Below, in pieces: positions 36,175 through 44,101 of a stretch of 64,000 nucleotides of DNA (positions within the stretch are counted from its first letter, which is position 1; every line of letters begins with the position of its first letter). Location of the stretch: assembly GCA_013002305.1 (NCBI GenBank), contig JABDKG010000040.1, positions 62,001-126,000 of the forward strand, given 5' to 3'. The position numbers and the translations under genes were made by a program. Under the pieces are notes generated by a model. That model searched no databases. It was not told the origin of the DNA and saw only the letters and a list, made by a program, of their open reading frames with translations. Source of the DNA: Hellea sp. (lineage in GTDB: Bacteria > Pseudomonadota > Alphaproteobacteria > Caulobacterales > Maricaulaceae).

Positions 36175-36732
36175 TTAGGCCTCCTCCTTCTCCGGCTTGC
36201 CGTTTTTTAACCGCTCTTCGGTGGCAACATCATCTTCGAAGTGAATAAATGTCCCCAGAAAAGTCAGGAAGATCAGGATCACCGCGACCATGCTCCAAAG
36301 GAAATATGCTGATAGGGTCAGAAGTGAAGGCTGCCAAGGGGTCAATCCTGCGATCAGCGCCAGATTGAAGATGGTAAACATTAAATAGCCAATTGTAACG
36401 GCTTTGGAGCTCCACGGTGTTACCTTATTTTTGACCTGACTGCGCCGGTACAAATAGCTTGGAACATATCCCAGAGGTACAACGACGACACACAGTGTCG
36501 ACCACCACCAAATTTTTGGATTATCCGCATACAGGTTGAACAGCATGATTGGAACTAAGAGCAAGATGACATGCAGCAGGCCTGACTCAACAAAAAACCG
36601 GAATAGGATATATTGAAACTGCGTCAAAGGCGTCCCGAAAGATTGCCGAAGCGTGGCGACAATGGTCGCAAATGCTATGAACGCTACATAAGTGTTTAAA
36701 AGTGCAAATAGGTAGTCAATATTATCAATCAT
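36175..36732 (-). CDS. polytopic membrane protein, unknown function
   Basis: A 185-residue protein with about six helices ('LFALLNTYVAFIAFATIVATL', 'LLHVILLLVPIMLFNLYA', 'WWSTLCVVVVPLGYVPSYLY', 'VTIGYLMFTIFNLALIAGL' and two C-terminal helices) and a charged tail rich in Glu and Lys. I recognise no family. ATG 36732 follows GGGGACGGG; a frame opening 48 bases earlier is possible. It is convergent with the GDPD gene, nine bases apart. Confidence 0.7.
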   Translation of the reverse strand: MIDNIDYLFALLNTYVAFIAFATIVATLRQSFGTPLTQFQYILFRFFVESGLLHVILLLVPIMLFNLYADNPKIWWWSTLCVVVVPLGYVPSYLYRRSQVKNKVTPWSSKAVTIGYLMFTIFNLALIAGLTPWQPSLLTLSAYFLWSMVAVILIFLTFLGTFIHFEDDVATEERLKNGKPEKEEA

Positions 36733-36824
36733 GCGCCCGTCCCCGCCGCGGAGTATTACACGAAAAGAGTGAAGGTTCAAGGATGCCCAGTTTATACTCT
36801 ATCACCGCTTATAGTGCAGGAACT

Positions 36825-37205
36825 TTATTCCCAGCGCAATATCCAGACGGCCCCGATTAACGCAACGGCTCCGATGACCATGGTTATCATAACGGCAAAA
36901 ATTCCGCGGCGAGAAATCCGTTCAACGCTGTGTGTATTAAGGCGATTGAATACCTTCGACGCCCTTTGATAACCCGATATGAAGATCAGGATCGCCACCA
37001 ATAAAAACCCGGTCGCTATGGCGCGCGGTACCCATTCTGGTTGTAAACGCCCGAAAAGAGCATTGAATCCCAGTGCAATCCCCATTGTTGCGAGACCCGT
37101 TCGCATCCATCCGGCAAAAGTCCGTTCATTGGCCATGACTGTGCGATCTTCAGCCATGTCGGTTCGTTCATTGGCGAGCCGATTTTTTTCAGACGTTTCG
37201 GTCAT
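36825..37205 (-). CDS. DUF202 (YidH-like) membrane protein
   Basis: A 126-residue protein of the DUF202 family. The N-terminal stretch 'LANERTDMAEDRTVMANERTFAGWMRTGLA' has the repeated R-T-x-x-A-x-E-R-T pattern that leads into three helices ('MGIALGFNALFG', 'AIATGFLLVAILIFISGYQ', 'IFAVMITMVIGAVALIGAVW'). Function is unknown; a link to membrane stress has been proposed for relatives. It lies 15 bases after the small gene at 37221-37520 and is likely co-transcribed with it. Confidence 0.85.
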   Translation of the reverse strand: MTETSEKNRLANERTDMAEDRTVMANERTFAGWMRTGLATMGIALGFNALFGRLQPEWVPRAIATGFLLVAILIFISGYQRASKVFNRLNTHSVERISRRGIFAVMITMVIGAVALIGAVWILRWE

Positions 37206-37220
37206 GATCAATAAGGTAGG

Positions 37221-37520
37221 TTAGGCCGCCTCTTCCGGGTCATATTTATTCTCGTGGGAAGGGGGTTCCTTGGGAACGGTGGGTCGATTCAGCAACAACC
37301 AGGGCGCCAGCAATTCCCGCGCGCGCTCAACTTCGGCTTTCGTGTGGTCGGCTGAACAATTATTTGCTCTTAAAAACGTCGCGATCTCCGCTGCTGCCAT
37401 CGGCCAATCATAATCTTCTTCCAGCAAATGGGACAGCCATCGACTGGCGAAAAAGAGGTTGCGTGGGTGACTGCCGAAGTAAAGATCCCGATCAAAGGCT
37501 GATTCCATAAAATTTGTCAT
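37221..37520 (-). CDS. small hypothetical protein
   Basis: A 99-residue soluble protein I do not recognise. It is rich in aromatic residues and acidic ('RNLFFASRWLSHLLEEDYDWP') with a predicted helical core ('AEIATFLRANN', 'AEVERARELLAPWLLLN') and a disordered C-terminal tail. GGAGCGA before ATG 37520 supports translation. It precedes the DUF202 gene with a short gap. Confidence 0.65.
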   Translation of the reverse strand: MTNFMESAFDRDLYFGSHPRNLFFASRWLSHLLEEDYDWPMAAAEIATFLRANNCSADHTKAEVERARELLAPWLLLNRPTVPKEPPSHENKYDPEEAA

Positions 37521-37545
37521 CTATCGCTCCTTAAGCTGCTCATAA

Positions 37546-37848
37546 ATTTGCATAAACGAACTAAGCCAGCCGCAAGGGCAGCCGCTAGCCAAATTTACAA
37601 ACCCTCTAACGGAAACGCCGGGACGGCAATTTGGTTCCCGCGAACTGACCAAGCGTTATCTCTTTATTTCTTGGAGCGCAGGTCCAGATTTCACAACGCT
37701 AGGAGCAGGCGGCAAGGACTATATTAAAGCGCGGATTGCAGTCGATATGGTAAAATTAACAATGCACTCTAATGTAGGGCGCGCTATAAGACGAAGAGAA
37801 CAGGAGAGAGAAAGCGCTACAAATACGGCCCACAAGAAATTGCAGTAA
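37546..37848 (+). pseudogene. open frame without start codon; possible gene remnant
   Basis: Between a TAA at 37543 and a TAA at 37846 one frame stays open for 100 codons and reads as plausible protein ('GSRELTKRYLFISWSAGPDF', 'GGKDYIKARIAVDMVKLT', then an Arg/Glu-rich tail), yet has no ATG, GTG or TTG until codon 65, followed by only a short tail. I recognise no family. It may be the end of a broken gene or a chance open frame; length alone is weak evidence. It is the main content of the otherwise gene-free stretch 37521-38095. Confidence 0.25.
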
Positions 37849-38095
37849 ACTTTTGATAGCTCAAAACAAACATATGGCTAAGTCATAGAATTTTGTAAAA
37901 TCGAGAAGTGCCAACACTAGCCAGAACTACACTCTTGTAGACTAAAGACATGAAAATCGATTAGGATTCCAACGCATTTTATAGTTAATGCCACGTTCAT
38001 TTCTCGCAAATTATACCAATAATAAGGGGCAAAATTGCCGAGGCTCGGTGGCAACACCTAGTCCGGTGAATGTATTTCGTAAGAAGGACAACATC

Positions 38096-38374
38096 ATGAG
38101 AAAATACTCTTATCTTAAAACAGCGATAGAAACCGAAAGACAAGCAGTCGCTCCTTTTGCAAATGACAACTTTCCGGATCAATCTGCTCCGACGCCTAAA
38201 GTAATAGGGACTAAACGTTTGTTGGACCTTGAGTGGCAGATTAATTTCACGACCCAAAAGTTACGTCGATGGAAGGGACTTGATAATCACCAATGGGTCC
38301 ATCTGGACCAGCTCAATAAGAAAGCTAAAATGAACCATCAGGAAATTCAGGCGCAGGCGCTCTCCGGTTTATAG
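38096..38374 (+). CDS. small basic hypothetical protein
   Basis: A 92-residue protein starting at ATG 38096 with an excellent ribosome site (AAGAAGGA, seven bases upstream), which is the main reason to call it. The C-terminal half is probably helical and basic ('LDLEWQINFTTQKLRRWKGL', 'LDQLNKKAKMNHQEIQAQ'); the N-terminal half is extended and Pro-rich. No family is recognised. It lies in an AT-richer stretch next to tRNA-Gly, where acquired genes often sit, but no integrase is present. Confidence 0.6.
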   Translation: MRKYSYLKTAIETERQAVAPFANDNFPDQSAPTPKVIGTKRLLDLEWQINFTTQKLRRWKGLDNHQWVHLDQLNKKAKMNHQEIQAQALSGL

Positions 38375-38490
38375 GCGCTTTCCGAAAAGACATTGCTTCT
38401 TCGAACATATAAAAACCCAGTTACAAACCGATAAATAGCCTCTCGGGCAATCCGATGTTACTTAACTATAGTAATGGCATATAAGAAAAA

Positions 38491-38565
38491 TGGAGCGGGC
38501 GAAGAGATTCGAACCCTCGACCCTCACCTTGGCAAGGTGATGCTCTACCACTGAGCTACGCCCGC
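38491..38565 (-). tRNA. tRNA-Gly (anticodon GCC)
   Basis: On the minus strand the sequence folds as a complete cloverleaf: acceptor GCGGGCG/CGCCCGC, D arm with AGCTCAGTGGTAGAGC, anticodon loop TTGCCAA with anticodon GCC, T arm with GGTTCGAAT, and an encoded CCA end (plus-strand TGG at 38491-38493). Length is 75 bases including CCA. Confidence 0.97.
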
Positions 38566-38731
38566 TCAAATTTGCGTATACGAAGACCTTAAAAAAGCCT
38601 GTCGTGGCAGATGCGCCGCTATATGGCGCAAAGCCCCAACTGAATCAACCCGCTTTTTGAAATTTGTGCATTTTTAGCGCCGGGCGGTATTTTTGACGTG
38701 CATGGCGACATTGTATGGCTATCATGGACCA

Positions 38732-40108
38732 ATGACTGCTTCGCCCAGCCCCACAGGACAGCTCCATATCGTAACTGTGCACGGCACGTTTGGCGGTCGG
38801 GCATATCTGGATAATAACCGGCTCGCCAATAAGGAATTTTACAGCGAACATTCAGATTTCAGTAAGTCACTTCGAGAGAAATTGCCAAATTCTAAATGGC
38901 ATGAATTTATCTGGAGCGGAAAGAACCTTGAAAGCGCGCGCCACCGGGCGGCCCGCCAGTTTCGCAAATATTTAACCCGTTTGCCCCTAGGGCCCGGTGA
39001 TCGACTGCTGCTTCTGGCGCATAGTCACGGCGGCAATGTGGCGCTCAACGGTTTACGCCGCGCGCCCGTAACAAATCCACTTAACCTGTTTAGCTTTGGC
39101 GCGCCTTTTATACAAAAGTCAAACCCGTCAATTTGGGGTATTTTGGGCCTTCTCATTCCGGGTCTGATTTTCTTTTTGGCTTTTTGTTTTATCGCGGCGA
39201 TCATAGCGCAGGGCCATATTCAATATATTGCTTATGGCACGCCGTTTTTCGAGCCGACCAATAAATCAATCAATGCTTTCTTCGAGGGTTTCAATCAAAA
39301 CGGGGCGACTTTGACGGCATTTGTTATTGTCGGATTATCTTTCTTTTGGTTCATGGTTTGGCCTCTAACCCGGCTGATTCACTCGACGCGATTTGATTAT
39401 GACGACGCGGCTAAATTCCGCCTTCATCAGGTTTGGCGCCGCGATGATGAAGCTATCGTCATGCTCGCCAGCGAACCTCGCGTTTCATTTCCGATCCGTA
39501 TCTTCAGCAGTTTTTTCCGGAGCGTAAGCGCGCTGGTTTTTTTGATTTTCGTCGCGCTCACCCTCCATGGCAGTTACCTATCGCTGCAGAAATATCGCGA
39601 AGAGGTCGATGCGTCGGCGGGCCTGGAATATATTTTACTGCTCGAGGCTGAAGTTATCGGGGTTGGCCTGACCGTGGTCGCCGTAATTTTGCTGCTTAAT
39701 CTCTTTATCCAGCTTGTGTTTCGAGTTCCGTTGACATGGATTTTAAGCCAGCCAATTAACTCGGTCTTGAGGAAGTCCGCGATTGGCGAGGATGGCTATC
39801 AAAGGCTGCGGGCCTCACACACGCCGAATATTCCTGAAAAATTTGTCACGGCCTATAATGAATCCAGCCCGACTGCGAAAAAAGCACTTGAAGATGTGAA
39901 AAAGCAATCGGATAAACATCTGCTCGATCACCGGGCCGAAATCATGCAGGCTATGACGACAGGCGATGGCTATCTTGAAGATGTATTGGGCCAGTCAGAT
40001 TTGTCGCTTAGCCTTATCCATTGCAATTATTTTACAGATTTAATGGCGAAATTTATTGCGGCAACTCTGCAAAAAGATTTAAAGCCAGAGCCTGAAACAC
40101 CTTCTTGA
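38732..40108 (+). CDS. alpha/beta-hydrolase-like protein with membrane segments
   Basis: A protein of 458 residues from ATG 38732 (in-frame starts at 38702 and 38693 are also possible; no ribosome site decides). The N-terminal part has strand 'LHIVTVHGTFGGRAYLD' with an oxyanion-type HG and the nucleophile elbow 'LLLLAHSHGGNVALNGL' (Gly replaced by Ala in the first position, Ser-His-Gly-Gly intact). Four membrane helices follow in two hairpins ('ILGLLIPGLIFFLAFCFIAA', 'LTAFVIVGLSFFWFMVWPL' and 'SALVFLIFVALTLHGSYL', 'VIGVGLTVVAVILLLNLFI'). Between them 'RRDDEAIVMLASEPRV' could supply the catalytic Asp, and 'LSLIHCNYFTDLMAKF' near the end a His. Probably a membrane-bound esterase or lipase; substrate unknown. 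Confidence 0.75.
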   Translation: MTASPSPTGQLHIVTVHGTFGGRAYLDNNRLANKEFYSEHSDFSKSLREKLPNSKWHEFIWSGKNLESARHRAARQFRKYLTRLPLGPGDRLLLLAHSHGGNVALNGLRRAPVTNPLNLFSFGAPFIQKSNPSIWGILGLLIPGLIFFLAFCFIAAIIAQGHIQYIAYGTPFFEPTNKSINAFFEGFNQNGATLTAFVIVGLSFFWFMVWPLTRLIHSTRFDYDDAAKFRLHQVWRRDDEAIVMLASEPRVSFPIRIFSSFFRSVSALVFLIFVALTLHGSYLSLQKYREEVDASAGLEYILLLEAEVIGVGLTVVAVILLLNLFIQLVFRVPLTWILSQPINSVLRKSAIGEDGYQRLRASHTPNIPEKFVTAYNESSPTAKKALEDVKKQSDKHLLDHRAEIMQAMTTGDGYLEDVLGQSDLSLSLIHCNYFTDLMAKFIAATLQKDLKPEPETPS

Positions 40109-40119
40109 TAGGACCCTTT

Positions 40120-40629
40120 ATGCCTGCCAGCCGCGCCGACCTTTTTGCGCTCTTTGATGAGCTGGAAATCGACCATAAAACCACTGAACACCAACCGGTC
40201 TTCACAGTGGAGGAAAGTGCTGAAATAAAAGCGTCTTTGCCCGGCGTTCACACCAAGAATCTGTTTCTCAAAGACAAGGGCGGCAATTTCTTTTTGATCT
40301 GCGCGGAAAGTCATGCACGGATCAAAGTCAATAAGCTCCACCCGCATCTGGGTTGCAAGCGCTTGTCATTTGGCAAGGCCGAATATTTGATGGAGCATCT
40401 CGGCGTAGAGCCGGGATCGGTGACGCTGTTTTCGGTGATGAATGATAAGCCGGGCGCGGTGAAACTGATTGTTGATAAGACCCTGGCGGACGCGGATATT
40501 GTCAATTTCCATCCGCTGAAAAACGATGCGACGACTGCGATCAGCGCGGACGACATGATAAAATTTGCCAAGGCGACGGGTCATGAGCCCTTGATTATGG
40601 ATTTTGCCATCTTGACGCCGGACGAATAA
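40120..40629 (+). CDS. YbaK/ProX-type aminoacyl-tRNA deacylase
   Basis: A 169-residue trans-editing enzyme of the ProXp/YbaK family, which removes wrongly attached amino acids (for example Ala) from tRNA-Pro. Family blocks: 'LDIDHKT'-like start 'LEIDHKTTEHQPVFTVEES', 'GVHTKNLFLKDKGGNFFLI' with the conserved catalytic Lys, 'RLSFGKAEYLMEHLGVEPGSVTLFSVMND' and 'VNFHPLKNDATTAISADDM'. ATG 40120 has TAGGA seven bases upstream. The pattern fits the ProXp-ala (PrdX) branch better than YbaK proper. Confidence 0.88.
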   Translation: MPASRADLFALFDELEIDHKTTEHQPVFTVEESAEIKASLPGVHTKNLFLKDKGGNFFLICAESHARIKVNKLHPHLGCKRLSFGKAEYLMEHLGVEPGSVTLFSVMNDKPGAVKLIVDKTLADADIVNFHPLKNDATTAISADDMIKFAKATGHEPLIMDFAILTPDE

Positions 40630-40667
40630 GGCCCACTTAAGGGCGACAGATTAACCGAGGAAACATT

Positions 40668-41561
40668 ATGACCGAAACAGCGGCAACAGAACTCGTAAAA
40701 CACGCCACTGATATGAGCTTCATGGCCGACGTAATCGAGGCTTCGAAAGAAGTGCCGGTTATTGTCGATTTTTGGGCGCCCTGGTGCGGCCCATGCCGGC
40801 AATTAATGCCGGTTTTGGAAAAGCTCGTAACGGCCGAAGGTGGTAAGGTAAAATTGGTCAAGGTTAATACGGATGAAAATCAAGGCGTTTCCGGACAACT
40901 TGGCGTTCGCTCACTGCCAACAATATTTGCTTTTAAAGACGGCCAGCCGGTCGATGGGTTTATGGGCGCGCAGCCCGAAAGCGAGATAAAGAAATTTATC
41001 GACCGTCTAACTGGCGAGGTTGATCCGGCCGAAGAGGCTGAAGAGCTTGTCGCCCGAGCCAAGGACAGCCTCGCGGCCGGGGATCCCGGCGGCGCGGCCC
41101 AAGATTATGCTCAGGCCCTGCAGCTTAATCCGGAAAGCGGAGAAGCGCTCGCCGGTTTGGCGCGTATTTATATGAATAGTGGTAATGAAGAAGGCGCGGC
41201 TCAAATGATCGCCAGCGCGCCGGAAAGCGTGCGCGAACATCCTGAAGTTGCCGCGGTATTATCAATGCTGACCTTGAAAGAGGAAGCGCCCGAAGACGAT
41301 GATGAATTAGCCGGCCTTAAGGCCAAAGTTGCCAATAGTCCCGATGATCTTGATGCCAGGCTAGAACTGGCAAGAGCTTTGGCGGGTGCTGGCGACAATG
41401 CCGGCGCCGTCGATCATCTGCTCTATTCGATTGAAAAGAACCGGATGCATGATGATGAAGCCGCCCGGAAATTCCTCCTGACAATTTTTGAGGCAGAAGG
41501 CACAGAAAGCGATATTTCCAAAGATGGTCGCCGCCGACTGTCTTCTATTCTGTTTGCGTAG
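40668..41561 (+). CDS. cnoX: thioredoxin-TPR co-chaperone (CnoX/YbbN-like)
   Basis: A 297-residue protein with an N-terminal thioredoxin domain and a C-terminal TPR domain ('AKDSLAAGDPGGAAQDYAQALQLNPESGEALAGLARIYMNSGNEEGAAQMI', in several helices; then 'DDLDARLELARALAGAGDNAGAVDHLLYSI'). This architecture is that of CnoX (YbbN), a holdase that protects unfolded proteins during oxidative stress and hands them to DnaK and GroEL. Here the active site is an intact 'WCGPC' (residues about 36-41), unlike the SxxC of E. coli, so reductase activity is expected. It heads a run of small genes (Lon-N, Trm112-like, DUF1244, hslV) in the same direction. Confidence 0.9.
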   Translation: MTETAATELVKHATDMSFMADVIEASKEVPVIVDFWAPWCGPCRQLMPVLEKLVTAEGGKVKLVKVNTDENQGVSGQLGVRSLPTIFAFKDGQPVDGFMGAQPESEIKKFIDRLTGEVDPAEEAEELVARAKDSLAAGDPGGAAQDYAQALQLNPESGEALAGLARIYMNSGNEEGAAQMIASAPESVREHPEVAAVLSMLTLKEEAPEDDDELAGLKAKVANSPDDLDARLELARALAGAGDNAGAVDHLLYSIEKNRMHDDEAARKFLLTIFEAEGTESDISKDGRRRLSSILFA

Positions 41562-41584
41562 AATAAATGGTATAAGATAGGTCT

Positions 41585-42268
41585 ATGAGCAGTCACTACA
41601 AAGCCCTAGCGCGCCGGACCAAACCGGAAGTGATTTCGATATTTCCTTTATCGGGTACCGTCTTGCTGCCGGGTTGTGATTTACCGCTGAATATTTTCGA
41701 GCCGCGCTATCTAAACATGATCGATGACGCGCTTAAAAGTGATCGCCTGATCGGTATGGTTCAGGTCGATGGTGACCAAGTAAAATCTGTTGGTGGTCTT
41801 GGTCGTATCATACAGTTTTCTGAAACCGAAGATGGTCGCTATGTGATTGTGCTGCGCGGTCTTAAGCGGTTCACCATCAAAGACGAAATGCCATTGACGC
41901 GCCCTTACCGCGAGGCTCGCGTTTCCTATGAGGACTTCGCTGACGATCCGGATTTTCATTTGCCGGAAAAACTTCCTGAGGCGATGAGCGATATTGGCGG
42001 GGAGAACCGTGCTGCGTTGACGCGCGCGATGAAAAGTCTGGCCTCGACCCTTGGGGTTGATGTTGATTGGGACGCCTTGTCGGAGATCCCGCTGCCGCGC
42101 CTCATTGATCAAGCCTCAATGATCAGCCCGTTCAAAGCCGAAGACAAGCAAAGCCTGCTCGAAGCCGAAAACACGGAAGAACGCCGCCGCCTTTTGATAG
42201 GCCTGATGCATCTCTATGCAGCCGGGCCGGGCGACACCGAAAGCGATCCAAAGGGAAAAATGAATTAA
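41585..42268 (+). CDS. Lon N-terminal-domain (substrate-binding) protein
   Basis: A 227-residue stand-alone Lon substrate-binding domain: '[34 protein letters not shown]' is the diagnostic beginning, followed by 'LIGMVQVDG', '[27 protein letters not shown]' and a helical C-terminal half. There is no AAA+ or protease domain, which is normal for this widespread family (YcdX/LonB-N-like, PF02190). It follows cnoX by 23 bases and precedes the Trm112-like gene by one. A role in protein quality control is inferred from the domain and neighbours. Confidence 0.9.
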   Translation: MSSHYKALARRTKPEVISIFPLSGTVLLPGCDLPLNIFEPRYLNMIDDALKSDRLIGMVQVDGDQVKSVGGLGRIIQFSETEDGRYVIVLRGLKRFTIKDEMPLTRPYREARVSYEDFADDPDFHLPEKLPEAMSDIGGENRAALTRAMKSLASTLGVDVDWDALSEIPLPRLIDQASMISPFKAEDKQSLLEAENTEERRRLLIGLMHLYAAGPGDTESDPKGKMN

Positions 42269-42269
42269 T

Positions 42270-42482
42270 ATGGCTGATGCAGCGCAAAAAACAGGGGACG
42301 AAAAAAAACCAAAACAGGACATTGACCCAATGATGTTATCTGCGCTTGTCTGCCCCAAGACCCGAGGGCCATTAATCCATGATACGGATACTCAAGAGCT
42401 CATTTCCAAAAAAGCCAAGCTGGCCTATCCGATCCGCGAAGGCGTTCCGATTATGTTGATCGAAGAAGCGCGGGAAATATAG
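42270..42482 (+). CDS. Trm112/UPF0434-family small protein
   Basis: A 70-residue protein of the Trm112-like family. '[45 protein letters not shown]' has the complete family pattern, with the second Cys of CPxC replaced by Thr as in many alphaproteobacteria, so a zinc knuckle is not expected. Trm112 relatives activate methyltransferases; the bacterial role is not well established. The 20-residue charged N-terminus is an extension. Confidence 0.88.
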   Translation: MADAAQKTGDEKKPKQDIDPMMLSALVCPKTRGPLIHDTDTQELISKKAKLAYPIREGVPIMLIEEAREI

Positions 42483-42491
42483 GATTCTCAA

Positions 42492-42800
42492 ATGACCGAA
42501 TTAACGCAAGCCGAACAGGACAGGCTCGACGCGGCGACATTTCGGCGTCTTTTAGCACATCTGGATGCGAATAAGGATGTGCAGAACATTGATTTGATGA
42601 ACCTCGCCGGTTTCTGCCGCAATTGTTTTTCGAAATGGTACAAAGCCGCCGCCGAAGATGCGGGCCATGATATTAATATGGATGCCGCGCGTGAACGGGT
42701 TTACGGCATGCCTTACGGCGAGTGGAAATCAAAATATCAGATCAAAGCCACTCCCGAGCAACTGTCCGCATTTGAGGCGAGGTCGCACAAAGAGGGTTGA
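42492..42800 (+). CDS. DUF1244 protein
   Basis: A 102-residue protein of the DUF1244 family, known mainly from Alpha- and Gammaproteobacteria. The core 'FRRLLAHLDANKDVQNIDLMNLAGFCRNCFSKWYKAAAED' and 'ARERVYGMPYGEWKSKYQ' is highly conserved, with two Cys and the tryptophan-tyrosine motif. A small helical fold is expected; no function is known. Nine bases after the Trm112-like gene in the same operon-like run. Confidence 0.9.
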   Translation: MTELTQAEQDRLDAATFRRLLAHLDANKDVQNIDLMNLAGFCRNCFSKWYKAAAEDAGHDINMDAARERVYGMPYGEWKSKYQIKATPEQLSAFEARSHKEG

Positions 42801-42844
42801 TCTTTTAGAGGGCCATACCCACTTTGATCCAAACGGAGTTTGAT

Positions 42845-43423
42845 ATGTCATCCCATGATTATGCCGACGCCAGTCAATGGCGCGGAACCACAATCCTATC
42901 AGTACGCAAAAACGGTAAAGTCGTTGTGATCGGCGATGGACAGGTCAGTGCGGGAAATACCGTTATGAAATCCGGCGCCCGAAAAGTCCGAACGCTTGCC
43001 GGCGGGCGGGTCATTACAGGGTTTGCGGGCGCAACTGCCGATGCCTTTGCGCTGATGGAGCGGCTTGAAACCAAGCTGGAGCAATATCCGACCCAGCTCG
43101 CAAGAGCCTGTGTTGAACTGGCCAAAGACTGGCGGACCGATAAATATTTACGCCAATTGCAGGCGATGATGATCGTGGCCGATAAAAACGAGACCTATGT
43201 CTTAACCGGGAATGGCGATGTGGTTGAGCCCGACCGCCTGGAAACTGGATCGGGCATTACAGCGATCGGCTCGGGCGGAAATTTCGCACTCTCTGCCGCG
43301 CTGGCAATGGACGCCTATGAGAAAGACGCGGAAACATTGGCGCGAAAAGCCATGGAAATTGCCGACCAGATCTGCGTCTTTACCAATGGCAATGTCACGG
43401 TTGAAACGCTCGACGAGAGTTAA
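42845..43423 (+). CDS. hslV: ATP-dependent protease subunit HslV
   Basis: HslV is the peptidase of the HslUV complex. The 192-residue product starts at ATG 42845 with GGAG six bases upstream. A 14-residue leader ends in '[20 protein letters not shown]', where the exposed Thr after processing is the nucleophile. '[23 protein letters not shown]' and '[14 protein letters not shown]' are standard blocks. The ATPase gene hslU, usually the next gene, is absent; an S24 repressor gene lies there instead, so hslU must be elsewhere. Confidence 0.97.
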   Translation: MSSHDYADASQWRGTTILSVRKNGKVVVIGDGQVSAGNTVMKSGARKVRTLAGGRVITGFAGATADAFALMERLETKLEQYPTQLARACVELAKDWRTDKYLRQLQAMMIVADKNETYVLTGNGDVVEPDRLETGSGITAIGSGGNFALSAALAMDAYEKDAETLARKAMEIADQICVFTNGNVTVETLDES

Positions 43424-43432
43424 ATCCAAGAC

Positions 43433-43461
43433 TTGACAGTTTAGGGAAATATTCCTAGCGA
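43433..43461 (+). promoter_or_regulatory. promoter with internal operator for the S24 regulator
   Basis: TTGACA (43433-43438) is followed after 17 bases by TAGCGA (43456-43461). The spacer holds an imperfect 16-base palindrome starting TAGG and ending CCTA (43442-43457), well placed for repression. Transcription would begin about at the ATG at 43468, giving a leaderless or nearly leaderless message. Motifs are seen; self-repression is inferred. Confidence 0.5.
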
Positions 43462-43467
43462 TAGGCC

Positions 43468-44094
43468 ATGTTTTCACATGATGATATTTGGGCCGCCATT
43501 GACAGGCTCGCGCGATCTTTATCGACGTCACCGTCCGGGCTGGCCAAGCAGGCCGGACTTGACCCGACCAGTTTCAATAAATCCAAACGCATTGGTGTGA
43601 GCGGCAAAGCCCGCTGGCCCTCCACCGAAAGCGTCGCCAAAATATTGTCAGTCGCTGGATTGAACTTTGAAGACTTCGCGGCCTTGGCGGCCGATCGTCC
43701 AGCCCGCGGGCCGGTCATTCCGGTCATCGGTCTTGCGCAGGCGGGTGACGGCGGCTTTTTTGATGATAGCGGCTATCCGGTCGGCGAAGGCTGGGATGAA
43801 GTGCGCATGCCCGGCGAAATGGATGAGAAGGTTTACGCGCTTGAAATTCATGGCGATTCTATGTGGCCGGTTTTCCGTGATGGTGACAGGGTTCTGGTGG
43901 CGCCTAATGAGACTGTTCGAAAAGGCGACCGGGTGGTCGTTAAAACTCAAGAGGGCGAAATTCTCGCCAAGGAGCTTATTCGGCAGACCACGACAAAGAT
44001 CGAACTCAAGTCACTAAACGCTGAATATGACGATCGTAATTTTAGCCGCAAAGAGATAGCCTGGATGGCTCGGATTGTTTGGGTAACTCAGTAG
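43468..44094 (+). CDS. S24/LexA-type helix-turn-helix regulator
   Basis: A 208-residue repressor-like protein. Residues about 5-75 form a phage-repressor-style HTH ('SPSGLAKQAGLDPTSFNKSKR', 'WPSTESVAKILSVAGL'), and the C-terminal half an S24 peptidase domain with 'YALEIHGDSMWPVFRDGDRV' (nucleophile Ser) and 'GDRVVVKTQEGEILAKELIR' (general-base Lys). 'LAQAGDGGFFDD' holds an Ala-Gly pair at a possible self-cleavage site. Such proteins often respond to DNA damage. It sits where hslU usually is, with its own promoter upstream. No phage genes surround it, so it is probably a chromosomal regulator. Confidence 0.88.
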   Translation: MFSHDDIWAAIDRLARSLSTSPSGLAKQAGLDPTSFNKSKRIGVSGKARWPSTESVAKILSVAGLNFEDFAALAADRPARGPVIPVIGLAQAGDGGFFDDSGYPVGEGWDEVRMPGEMDEKVYALEIHGDSMWPVFRDGDRVLVAPNETVRKGDRVVVKTQEGEILAKELIRQTTTKIELKSLNAEYDDRNFSRKEIAWMARIVWVTQ

Positions 44095-44101
44095 GGGCGG
44101 G

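Noticed and set aside
43468-44094. Prophage repressor marking a prophage
   Set aside because: Neighbours on both sides are ordinary chromosomal genes; no integrase, terminase or structural genes exist in the window.
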